Shown piece by piece: positions 24,798-35,981 of a stretch of 64,000 nt of DNA; position 1 is the stretch's first letter; each line of letters begins with the position of its first letter. The DNA is taken from positions 14,403,001 through 14,467,000 of the forward strand of contig NC_065874.1 of assembly GCF_933775445.1 (NCBI RefSeq), written 5' to 3'. A program made the translations under genes and the position numbers. The DNA comes from Argentina anserina. Taxonomy: Eukaryota; Streptophyta; Magnoliopsida; Rosales; Rosaceae. The notes beneath the pieces were generated by a model. It had not been told where the DNA came from. It saw only the letters and a list, made by a program, of their open reading frames with translations, and did no database searches.

Positions 24798-25049
24798 TTA
24801 ATTCACCCTCGTGACCAACCAACAAATTGGTCTCTTCTTTTAGTGCCGTAAAAGAAAGGAACTGTTCTCTCTTAACAGTTATGTTCTGCAGGAAACAAGT
24901 TATTCCTATTTCCCACCATATTTCAATTTTGTATGCTCCCTTATTGGCTTATTGTCCAATTACAAAGAGATGCCATATGTCCCTAGAGCAAGAGTTAGGG
25001 AGGTTCTCCATCAGTCGAGTTTTTTAAGTAGTTATACGCATGAGGTTTT

Positions 25050-25419
25050 CATTCTGAATTTACAAAGTGAAATTTCAATTTTGGCACATTTTTCGATCAA
25101 ATTTTTCACCATAAGCGTTTCAATATTTAGGTTGCTATTCAAAATCATCTCTACAAAATTTCATCTAATTCGGACATCGTTAATGTATTGAAATTAGATT
25201 AAATCAATGAATCAATTAAAACTGTTCAACGTGAACCGTTCGTGTAAATCTCAATTTTGAAAGCTCAAACCATTGTCAAATTGGATGAAATTTTGTAGAG
25301 ATGATCTTGAATAACATACCTAAATATTGAATCGCTTATGGTGAAAATATTTGACCGAAAAGTGTGTCAAAATTGGAACTTCACTCTGCAATTTCAGAGT
25401 GAAGCTTCACTCTGGATAG
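25050..25419. mobile_element. Palindromic MITE, family A, copy 1 (left end worn)
   Basis: The interior and right end match the complete copy at 61064-61461 almost throughout (TTTGGCACA, ACAAAATTTCATCTAATT, AACGTGAACCGTTCGTG, ending TTCACTCTGGATAG). The left ~35 bp are replaced by diverged sequence. It has arms of about 160 bp in inverted orientation and no coding capacity. Confidence 0.85.
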
Positions 25420-25430
25420 TATTTCTTGCG

Positions 25431-25822
25431 GGGTTTTTCAGGTGCAGAAGTCTGTACCTTAGCTTAAGGTATGGATTTTCATTTTTTGCCAACTTTCTGA
25501 TCGAGTTTTCATACATCGTCCAGCTCTTAAGTAATAACGTATAGAACACCTTTACAAATTTTCAGTCAATATAGTAATCTTTAAGTCACTCAAAACTACG
25601 TTTTCTATTATACACATGAACGGTTCAAGTTCGGCAAATTTAATCCGTTCGTTGATTTAAATTAGTTAGATACCTTAACGATTACCAAATTGACTGAAAT
25701 TTTACAGAGGTGATATATACGTTATTACTTAAGGATTGGACGGTGGAGATGTGAAAAATCGATCGAAAAATGAAAATTCGTACCTTAGCTTAAGGTATGA
25801 ACCTCCGCACCTGAAAAAACCT
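25431..25822. mobile_element. Palindromic MITE, family B
   Basis: The left arm begins GGGTTTTTCAGGTGC, then TACCTTAGCTTAAGGTA, CTTAAGTAATAACGTATA and TTACAAATTTTCAGTCAAT. The right arm is its imperfect complement and ends GCACCTGAAAAAACC. The arms are about 160 bp. It sits next to a (TA)n run at 25826-25858. Confidence 0.82.
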
Positions 25823-25824
25823 CA

Positions 25825-25825
<1 letters not shown>

Positions 25826-25858
<33 letters not shown>
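25826..25858. repeat. (TA)n microsatellite
   Basis: A simple TA run between MITE families B and C. Confidence 0.92.
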
Positions 25859-25860
<2 letters not shown>

Positions 25861-25861
<1 letters not shown>

Positions 25862-26193
25862 TCTTCAGGTGCGGAAATCCCGATTCTAGAGATGGCAGGC
25901 CGCAACGGCGCGGCAGCACAACCGCGCTATCCACCTCCCGTCTATCCCATATGTGCCGGCCGGAGCTCCATCGGCAACCTATGACGGCTGAAATTTGTAA
26001 AAATCAAGTTTCTGGGCCGATTCCGACAATTTCGCGATTTCGGCCGCCGTGGGTCGCCGATGGAGCTCCGATCTGTACAGACGGGACCACCTAGAGGTGG
26101 GGAGTGCGGCTGTCGTGGTCCGCCCCGCCGTCGTCAGAATCGGCAAATCCGTACCTTATGTAAGGTACAGACGTCCACACTTGAAAATTCTCC
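25861..26193. mobile_element. GC-rich palindromic MITE, family C
   Basis: The left arm (TTCAGGTGCGGA ... CCGGAGCTCCATCGGC) is matched by the complement of the right arm (TTCAAGTGTGGACG ... TCGGAGCTCCATCGGC). Unlike its surroundings it is GC-rich. The right arm keeps TACCTTATGTAAGGTA, a small palindrome also at the ends of family B; the left arm has lost it. The frames here are not coding. Confidence 0.75.
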
Positions 26194-26220
26194 TATATAT
26201 ATCAACTTAATTATGCTTTC

Positions 26221-26373
26221 CGGCCGTCGTGGGTCGCCGATAGAGCTCCGACCTGCACAGACGGGATCACCTAGAGGTGAGGAGTGCGGCTGTCGTGGTC
26301 CACCCCGCCGTCGCCAGAATCGGTGAATTCGTACCTTACGTAAGTTGTGAACGTCCACACCTGAAAATACTCC
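26221..26373. repeat. Second copy of the right arm of MITE family C
   Basis: Direct repeat of 26041-26193: both run from CGGCCGYCGTGGGTCGCCGA through CACCTAGAGGTG and GAGTGCGGCTGTCGTGGTCC to GTCCACACYTGAAAAT. The TACCTTA..TAAGGTA palindrome is partly decayed here. Confidence 0.85.
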
Positions 26374-26612
26374 TATATATATATATCCACTTAATTACGC
26401 TCTCCCACTTAACCAACAAATTGGTCTCTTCTCTTTTTGTATCGTAAAAGAAACGAACTGTTCTCTCTTATCAGTCTTATTTTATGCAGAAAACAACTTA
26501 TTTGTATCCTTGTTGAACTACAAAGAGATGCCATTTTTTCGTAGAGTAAGTGTTAGGGAAGTTCTCCATCATTCGAGTGTTTTCAGTAATGAGGTTTTCG
26601 TTCGTAAATTTT

Positions 26613-28634
26613 TTTTTTGACGGAGTTCGTAGATTCTTTAGCTTCTATGAATGACCAAGATGTCTATACCTTCTGATGATCGATATAGTGAACGTGAACG
26701 TGATTGATTAGGCTCAGCAGAAACCATGAGATGACCTTCATATATAAATTTCTAAGATATTGAGTTTCAAGGAAAATAAGTCACTACCAATTCAAGGTGG
26801 ATGCTGCGGCCATTTTCCACTGTCTCAAGAATCTCAATATAACAAAGGGTCTCCGGCCTTCTTTTGGTATACATCTCTAATCCTCATAATAATGCCAAAT
26901 TACTACCAGTAGATCGATATAGTTCAGTGAACGTGATTCATTGCCTCATTGAATTGGTATGCAGAAAAGGACACCATGAGTTAGCACTGATAAGTCGACG
27001 AATGTGATTCACGAGTTAATACGTACTGTTTTATGATTTTCGTCGGTGCAGAATCGATCTTCAGTATTTTCAACAATTGCAAGGGATTGATCGAGTAAAT
27101 TTAGAGAGGATAGTCCGCGCGCTAAATTTTAGGATCGCCTCGACAAATTAGAGGTTTCTTATATCTTGATAAAAACTAGGGATTTGTTCATGTTTTATGC
27201 CTACAAGCAAATGTATCATGCATACAAAAGAGGTGTTTCATGCATATAATCTCAGATACTGTTGAAGACTTGGAGAAGTTCTCATTAGACGAGCTTATAT
27301 ATGGACTTGCATATATTATAACTACACGACCACATTGATATGCAACTACAGGATGCTGATGCTACAACTGTTGAAGATTTTTCAGCTTCTTCACAAGAAG
27401 GATTCAAGTTTCAGAGTCACAGGCATGAGTTTGACTATTTACGTTTGCATCCGGGGCCTCTCCGATAAACAACTTCACGTACAACGGTAACGCCTGCACA
27501 GACCTTATATTATATGATTTATATCTAAACATAGCATACAAGGATGTATAGTATTATTAGCAATTTAGCACTTCTACTTTTGTTTTTCTTTTGGTTTCAA
27601 ACTTCAAATTGATCGAGTTGTACGTGCTGAAAAGTGAATGATTTATTTGAACTCCTTCACCCCAAATCCCCAATCCATTTGTAATTAATTCACGAATTCT
27701 CTCTCCAATCTGGCAATCTACATAGGCTTTCATTATCCGACTATGAATTTATGAATCTAACTTTGTAAGAGATGAATCAAAATCAAGGACAATTAGCTTA
27801 ATGTAATCTTATTCTAAAAAGCCATACTTCACAAGTTTTCTTTTTGATAATTGAAGTTGATGCTTCACAATTACATTCTTTTGAAGATTCTTAATTAATA
27901 TAGTTACAATTGTATAAATTCATATGAGTGTAGGTAACGTTTTTTTTTTTGAATTGACGATACTGTGATCATATAATAGAATAGAAATGTAATATGAACA
28001 TAAAACGCCCTCTAGAGTCTCGAAACAATAGAACCATGAGCCATTTAAAAAATAACCTAAAACTAACTCAATGCTCAAGGCATTAAAGCACAAAATAATT
28101 ATAACCAGAAAGTCCATGATTAACGTGAGACTAATTAAGTTAAGTTATTGAGGATCCGGACTTGATGTAAACTAATATAATAACGTCATATTATGAACGA
28201 TGAGATAGCTCAATAATCAACTATCTACTTATCTATGGATAATCAACTTTTAAAAGATTTCTTCGGTCATCAGCTTTTTTTATAAAGGGAGCGTCTTGAT
28301 CAATTATATATAGTCAGTGTACCAATAATAAAAGTGGGGGCGAATTGAACTAATTAACTAAGTGGAAACTTTCAAACGAACCAATTGGATGAATTTGAAA
28401 ATACCGATTAAATTTTAAGGCACTAATCCAACAATTCATTTGAAAGTCTTCACGTGCTCATTATAGCTTATAAGGTTCTCATTAGAAATTTTTCCTCAAA
28501 ATTATCTGTTCCAGATTAAAGAAGCTAAACACGCACATAAAATGTCTCAAACGAAATCTACGTTTAATTTTAATCAAAGCATCAGCATATTTTCCTTTTG
28601 GCCAACCAGCTTAAAACTTAAGCAGACATCTTAC
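26613..28634. other. AT-rich spacer, no gene supported
   Basis: I looked for further Ca2+-ATPase exons on the minus strand in this stretch and saw none. A short open stretch on the plus strand near 27350-27470 has no recognisable domain. The remainder is AT-rich. Confidence 0.45.
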
Positions 28635-31534
28635 CCTGGATAAACTGCAATGCAGCTTTGGAAATCAACTGTGCGACTCTGAGCTTCTCCTGATCGAGAA
28701 TAGAACCAAACATCAAATAAGCATAATGCAAGATGCAAATCAAGGGTAAGAGACAAAATTAAATATCAAACTCCACAAGCTTGTGATTATATACATACAT
28801 GTCATATCCACAATGGAGCGCCACAGCTCCACTTTGAAATTAGAGTACGGGGCTGCCGTATTTGGATATCAAACTTCACAAGTTTATGATTATATTTTGT
28901 CTGTACACTGTTCATTCTTATAATATTTTCCTATATAAATTCTTCCTTATAATTGTCTCCCTGTTATTTGCTCCATCGATCTTAATAAAATTTGGTTATT
29001 GAGAACAATCTATGCTCCTATTTTTAAAATCAAAGATTATCATTTTATATGATGTACTATTTAACAAAAGAAAAAGGGAGCATTATGTTACGCACCCGAG
29101 CTCGGAGAGTCCAAGGTTTTCAATAACCGTACTACCCTTCCACTATAATTAATGTCCCAAATCGACGGCGTCATGAGTTGGAACGATGTTTTGTGTTATG
29201 GACTTCTGGTTCTTCTCACTGTACAAGTAGCATTCGTGTTTTCTCCTGATAAGTATTTCATGAACATGAAAATTAGTTTGCCAAGAGGTCTTCTGATGCC
29301 TCATAGATAAGGTCTCACTGATATTAGTTCAGTCTCTATGCGCATGCATGTCCTTAGTTATGGAGTTTTTTAGTACATGAGAACTAAGAACATACTCTTT
29401 ATGATATTTTGGTGCTTTACCCATCATCTAGTTTTTTTTGGTGAAATTGACCCTGCTATAGAGATGTTGGGTTGGAATATCAGAGAATGGCGCGGTGGGT
29501 TTTGAAATTGGAATTTGGGTAAGAAAGATGAGATTGAGTTTGAGATCTGATTCCATATTTCACTGGGTAAGAAAGGAGTGGCATAAAGATTATTAGGCTA
29601 TCAGATCTCAAAATCGACACCATAAAAAGTGAGATCGATGTTGGCGGTGCGATGGAGGCGAAGAGCAGAGAAAGATAAAAAAGAAATTACAACTTGATTC
29701 TTGACAAATCGAAAGGGAATTGAGTTGGAAATGAGAAAGGAAGAATGAATTCCTGAAATCGAAGGTTGGGTAGTTCACTGGTATTTGACGGCGGCGTTGA
29801 GTCTACGATAGTCCTTCACCGCTTCAATTTCAATTTGTTGGAGGATGAGTATGCATGTATGGTTTTCTAGCATGGAAAGGTTGAGGAGAGACGGGAAAGA
29901 TAATGGTGGGAGAGACGTGCTTCGATCGTGCTTGACGGCCACAGTAGGTGGCAGCGATGGCAAGAAACAAAATGGATTCTGGAAAATTGATCAAATTGTT
30001 GGGGGACAATAGAAAGCTTCTGTCATAGGTAGTAACGTCGACGATTTGTAATACTAAGCCGTAAGGGCAAAACAGCCCCATATGATTCCATGTTATTCAA
30101 CCATAGTAAAAAGATTAATTAAATGACCAATCTTAAAATGACACGTAATAGGACAAAAACCAGGTTCTCCGAGGTCGGGCTCATTCCATAATTGGCCAAG
30201 AAAAAGAACCCTAGTCGAGACTAAATTCTCATCCTAAATATGCCACTGACAATGATGTACAAATTTTAGAACTATGCATATTCTATAGAATTTCAGAATC
30301 GAATTGTCAAAACCTGTCTATGCTACTTAGAGGTCACAAAATTTTTAGAGGACGTCATATATTCTATATACGTATAATTTAAACAAACAAAGCGCAAGTA
30401 TCATGCATACTTGGGAGTTAGGAAAAGGGATGACTGTTGGTGACATGCAAGCTCACGAGGCTTCATCCTCATGCTAGACCTAAGGGAATAAAGGGATATA
30501 ATCTTGCATATCTCTGCTATTATAACTAGAAATTCTCGTTTAATATTAATAACTTCACAAAAAAAATTATCTGTCTGAAATATTCATATTAGAGAAAATG
30601 ATAAATTGAATTAATAATATTGGAAATGGTTAAAAAAGTAAAATAATAAAAGAAAAATAAAATATACATAAATTAACAAAAGATTAAACAAAAGGAAGTT
30701 GAATCCGTGCATAAAGGCTAGTATTTAGGTAATAGAAGCGGATCTATGTGCAACCATGAGTCCACCCGAGAATTTTTGTAAGTACTTTAACATGCACATG
30801 TTCTTCGATAATGAATGCCTTGTAGGCTTGGTACGTTAGTTGGTTAAGTATAATTAACTGGATAACCACTTACACCAAGTTAACTCCAACTAGGTTAACA
30901 AAAAATGCTTTTACTTCTTCACTGTCTTGATTTCTTCTTCACTGTGTATGGTTTTGGATCTATTATAACCTTATAGCATTCCTTTGCAAGATTGCGTGGT
31001 ATATATTAGTGATTGAATTCTTTTCTCGCCTCTTTTTGTTTTTACGTAAATTAAATGGTTTCAGAAATAACTCTTTCGATATAGTGATCAGTTGAACGAT
31101 AGTTTTGGACAGTTCTTATTTTCTTATTTTTCAAACTCAATAAAGTGTTTACCTAATGTATTTTAGCCTAATATTTGCCACATTTAAATTTTCTTAACAT
31201 TTTTATTAGAAGAAAAAAAAAACCCAATCTAATTTGAATCTTGGATCCTTTAGGTTTATAAACAATTTGGTAGAATATATATTCATTCTAGATTCTCAAA
31301 GTGTTTGGCTTCTGATCGATCGAGAATTATAAAAGCAGACTAAAAAAAACATAAAACAGAAACTGATTGAACCTGGTTACTGCGTCGCATGCAAACAGCC
31401 TCCGACCTCGCTTGGAGACTTGCGGTGAATCTAAACCTCCGTTTGGGATTTTTCACTACGGAAGACAGCATCCTCCACCTCCCTCGCGCTTCCTCCGACG
31501 AGTTCTTTGCCTTGGCGTCGAATGAGCTCTCCAT
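28635..31534 (-). pseudogene. Truncated autoinhibited Ca2+-ATPase (ACA) gene: calmodulin-binding N terminus only
   Basis: Exon 1 (31534-31373) encodes MESSFDAKAKNSSEEARGRW and then SSVVKNPKRRFRFTASL..RR SNQ. A consensus donor follows. Exon 2 (28689-28635) encodes EKLRVAQLISKAALQFIQ and ends in phase 1 at a good GTAAGA donor. Together they reproduce, from memory, the first ~72 residues of plant type IIB Ca2+-ATPases (ACA1/ACA2 group). That is the autoinhibitory region with the calmodulin-binding helix (basic RRFRFTA followed by hydrophobic residues). In-frame stops precede the ATG (31534). The transmembrane and P-type catalytic parts (DKTGT and others) are absent from the following 2 kb and from the rest of the window, so the gene is truncated. 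Intron 1 (28690-31372) is enlarged by a 1.1-kb Mutator-like insertion. If intron 2 is not removed, translation adds GKMSA and stops, giving a ~77-residue peptide. Confidence 0.85.
29077..30197. mobile_element. Mutator-like element with 9-bp TSD in intron 1 of the ACA remnant
   Basis: A 1,121-bp insertion flanked by the perfect direct repeat AAGAAAAAG (29068-29076 and 30198-30206). The left end reads GGAGCATTATGTTACGCACC and continues CGAGCTCGGAGA. The complement of the right end reads GGCCAATTATGGAATGAGCC and continues CGACCTCGGAGA, so imperfect TIRs of about 35-40 bp are present. The interior is richer in G/C than its flanks and may be captured host sequence, but no product is recognised and no transposase is seen. 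Confidence 0.8.
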
Positions 31535-32714
31535 TGATATCAGCTTCACGGCTTCAGACCGTCTTCCTACCCAACAGATCTAGAATATGATTAAATGAAT
31601 AGAATCTGAAAATTTTCTCCAGAAACCCTAAAGAGTTGAGAAGATGGGTCCCTCCTTCCTATCATTTTTTTTTTCGTTTTTCTAGGCACATGGCCTGAAG
31701 ATAATTAAGGAGTCTTTGTTGTGATTAGGCACAATCCGCACATGGCCGAGTGGCCGACCAACTTTGAATCATTAGTCATTGACTTACTTTTCTATTTGAG
31801 TGCGATTTTGCGAAAGGAAATTTGTCGCCACTCCGGTATGTCCACCACATGCACACTTTCGAATAAGATGCCAATATTTTTTTTTTCTACATCTAATTAA
31901 AATTAATTATCTCCTATGTTATTTTTATAAGTTTTTATTTCTTCTAATTCTAATTAATCAATTAATTTATTTTCTTTTAAATCTAACTAAACCATTCAGC
32001 CTACTATTTCTTTTATTTTAGAAAAAAGATCGAGCTTGGTTTATTGTAAAAAAAACAAATCATTAACTAGACCCTAGACTACTAAGGACGGTTAATTTAA
32101 ACTCCAAACTCAACAAGTTTTTGTTAGTCTATCGCATCAAATTTAATTCATTATATTGAGCCTTTGTTCATCAACAGCAAAACAATTCCACCCATTCTCT
32201 TGTAAAAAAAAAAAAAATTCCACCCATTCAATGATGGTCCGTCAGGTAGAGAATAGAGATTAGGGTATGAGCATTATGAATCAAGTAGAGACATTGAATA
32301 AGGAATAATTGATATCGAATAACTGAGGAAGAATGAATTAGTGGGTAGATTGAAGGTGATTAATCACCAAGAGGGACTAACTATATGTATTGACTGTGTT
32401 ATGCAAAAGTCCAAAAAAACTCTGAAGTATAAAGAACACGAGAAATTTTTGGATAATTAATTAATTAGAATTATAGCAAATAAAAAAGAGAAATGTAAAA
32501 GTAACATTTAAATTAAATAGTTAACCCTAGTTAGATGGTAGAAAATAATGTGGCATCTTATTAGGAGGAAGGTGGGCATGAAGTGAAGTGGGCATACCAA
32601 AAATGTGCAACAGATCTGTATCCCCATTTTGCGCGATTTTATAGATACAACTCGATAGAGAAAGCTTGAATGCAGATACGATTTGGAATCTCATCTGTAG
32701 TTACTTAGTTCACT
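31535..32714. other. Spacer and promoter region of the TIR-NB-LRR gene
   Basis: AT-rich, with T-runs and A-runs. A probable leader for the resistance gene lies just before 32715. ATGGCCGAGTGGCCGACC near 31741 looks like a tRNA D-arm but nothing else of a tRNA is present. Confidence 0.45.
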
Positions 32715-35700
32715 ATGGCTGTAGTTAGACGTGAAAGCTGTGAATGCAGATACGATGTGTTCTTGAGTTTCCGAGGCGAAGACACTCGGAAGACCTTTAC
32801 CGATCATCTCCACACGGCGTTGGTCAACGCCGGACTCAGCACCTTCAGAGATGAAGATGAGCTTGAGAGAGGTGAACATATTAGGGTGGACCTGCACAAA
32901 GCCATTCAGCAATCAAGAACTTCTGTAATTGTGTTCTCAAAAGACTACGCGTCGTCCAGATGGTGCCTTGACGAGCTTATCATGATCCTTGAACGCAGGA
33001 ACAAGACCTGCGGCGGCCGAGACCACCGCCATGTCGTTTTGCCCGTGTTCTATGATGTTGATCCCTCCGATCTGAGGAAGCAGACGGGAAGTCTTGCAAA
33101 AGCATTTTCCAGGCACCAGAAGATGGAAGCGTCAAGCAAGGTCGACCGATGGAGAGAAGCACTGCGAGAGGTTGCAGATCTATCCGGAATGGTGTTACAG
33201 AATCAAGCTGATAGGTATAGTCCAATTACCTTCCACTTTCTTGACTAGCATTTTTCATAAGATAATAGAGCTGATCTTTGATATCCTAAAAAATCAAGGG
33301 CTAGTTTACCTAGTTACATTTCTACTTCACTTAACAAGTTTAGCTAGTTATAAACTTATAATTTCTACTTAGTGAATGGAGTTATATATACTAACAAGTA
33401 ACTACATGTCGACTTTCTTTTTACTAGGCACGAGGCAAAGTTCATCAAAAAAATTGTTAAAGTTGTTGCTGACAAGTTAAGCCGGACGCCCTTAAGTGTT
33501 TCTCCTAATCTGGTTGGGATTCTTTCTCGATTCGAAAGAATTGACATATGGTTACAAGATGAATCAATTGATGTTGGCATACTTGTAATTTACGGAATTG
33601 GTGGGATAGGGAAGACAACCATTGCAAAATTAGTTTACAATTTAAATTTTGAGAAGTTTGATGGGAGCAGTTTTCTTGAGAATATCAGGCAATTCTCGGA
33701 GCAACCTAATGGCTTAGTTTGGATGCAAACAAAACTTCTTCTTGATATTGGGAAGAAGGCGCAAATACACAGTGTTAGTGAGGGCATTTCAAAGATTGAA
33801 AAAGTCTTGCGCTCTAAAAGAGTTCTTCTTGTTATTGATGATGTGGATGATCTGGAGCAACTAGAAGCACTGCTTATGATGCATGATAAGTTTTGTCGCG
33901 GAAGTAGAATCATCATAACAACTAGGCATGCAAGGTTGTTGCATGTTGATCGAGCTATTGAGGTCTATAAGCTTGAAACTTTGGATTTCAACGACGCATT
34001 GAAGCTGTTCAGTTGGCATGCTTTCGGACGACACCATCCTAAAGAAGGTTACATGGAACTTTCAGAAAGGCTAGTACACCACAGCGGAGGTCTTCCATTA
34101 GCTCTTAAAGTTTTTGGTTCTTCTCTATCAAGGCAGAGCATAGACGTATGGGAAAGTGCATTACAGAAACTGGAAGTAATTCCAAATGGTGAAATCATGA
34201 AGAAACTCAAAATAAGTTATGACTCTTTACAAGACAGACATGACAAAGATTTGTTCCTCCATATTGCTTGTTTCTTTGTTGGTAAGGACAGAGATTACAT
34301 TGTTGGAATACTAGATGGATGCGAATTCTACACAGTGGTGGGCATTCAGAATCTTATTGATAGGTGTTTGGTAACCATTGATGGAGATAACAAGGTGCAG
34401 ATGCATCAAATGATTCGTGACATGGGAAGAGGAATTGTTCTTCTAGAGTCAAATGAACCCGGAGAACGTAGCAGATTATGTCATCCTACACATTCTTTCA
34501 AAGTATTGGCAGAAAGAAATGTAAGAACTACTTGATCCATTTATGTGCATGTTTTTTTTTTTCAATGTCCATGTTTTTGTTGCGATGCATCCATCAGTGG
34601 TGATCGAATGTTTTATTCTGTTTTGCATTAGGGAACAAAAAAGGTTGAAGGTCTTGTCTTGGATATGCATAAGCACCCTGCATTCACTCTTTCACGAGAT
34701 TCAGATGAGGTAGTACTCTTGGAAACCAAAGGATTTGTAGGGATGCACAATCTAAAAATGCTCCAGCTTAGTCATGTAAAACTCACTGGAAGCTACGAGG
34801 AACTCCCACCGGGGCTAAGATGGTTGTGTTGGTCTAAATGCACTTTGGCCTCTATACCGAGTGGCTTTTCTTTGGATAACTTGGTTGTTCTTGAAATGCA
34901 CTATAGCGGTTTGAGAAAAGTCGGGAGGGGAAGCAAGGTACATGCGGTATATTATCTTCGTTTCAGCTTTCCTTTTTTTTATGATGTTCGATGTGTGTGA
35001 TATCTTTCGCAGGACTAACTCCATGTTCATTTTACATGTTTTATCAATTCCCATAGTATCTTCCATCATTGAAGGTCCTTGATCTCAGCTGTTCCGGTCG
35101 ACTTACTGAAATAACTGACTTCGCGGCATTCCCTATTCTGGAGAGACTGATTCTTAAAGATTGTGCCAGCTTAGTTGGTGTTCATCAATCCATTGAAAAG
35201 CTAGAGAGACTAGTTTACTTGAATCTAGAGGGTTGCAAAACTATTCAGAAGCTTCCGGAAAACATTTCTATGCTGAACTCCCTGGAAACACTGATTATCT
35301 CTGGGTGCTCAAATCTTCATGAGTTTCCGGTAAAGCTAAGGATGCTTAAATCTCTAAAAGTGCTCCAAACAAATGATATTCCAATAAGTTTATTGGTCAC
35401 TACTGAGGCCAGATCATGCCCAAAAGCAACCATAAATATGTTTTGGGCTTCTTTACCCTCTACATTAGTAGATTTAAGTCTTGTAGATTGCAATCTTTCT
35501 GATAATGTTTTTCCTAGGGCTTTGGCTAACCTATCCTCCCTGAAAAGCTTAAACCTAAGCCGAAATCCAATGCATAGCCTGCCGAGTTGCATCAGAGATC
35601 TCACCAGGCTCGATCAACTCTCTTTCTCCAACTGTAAGAAGCTCAAATCACTCATAGGGCTACCAAGAGTAGGAGAACTGATGGTGAACAACTGCACATC

Positions 35701-35929
35701 ATTGGAAAAAATTTCATCTCAGTCATTGTCAGACCTGCCTCAGTCACTAGGTTTTTGTGGAAATGAAGGCCTAGTTGAGATTGAGCCTTGGTATAAGTTA
35801 GAACCCCTTGAAAAAGTTGACGAGGAGATGATCAACCTTTTAGCCTTAACTGACTTGGATCCCAAGGAAGAGATAACGTTGCACACCATAGATGAGCAGA
35901 AAGTTGATTCTGGAACAATGTATCCCCTC

Positions 35930-35981
<52 letters not shown>

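Larger units (their letters stand above)
24798..26612. repeat. Direct duplication of ~220-260 bp flanking a MITE nest
   Basis: The block starting CTTAATTCACCCTC and AACCAACAAATTGGTCTCTT (24798-25060) recurs as CTTAATTACGCTCTCC and AACCAACAAATTGGTCTCTT (26389-26612). Both continue through GAACTGTTCTCTCTTA, ACAAAGAGATGCCAT and GTTAGGGARGTTCTCCATCA. Everything between is palindromic MITE sequence. The duplicate has a ~40-bp indel and many substitutions, so it is not recent. It could be a tandem duplication later filled by MITEs. Confidence 0.78.

Noticed and set aside
27355..27475. Short open stretch ending HEFDYLRLHPGPLR and a stop
   Set aside because: Could be a decayed exon, but no acceptor-linked partner or recognisable family; too short to support.
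31735..31760. tRNA-like string ATGGCCGAGTGGCCGACC
   Set aside because: Resembles a Leu/Ser tRNA D-arm, but no acceptor stem, anticodon arm or GTTCRANNC T-loop is found at the right distance.
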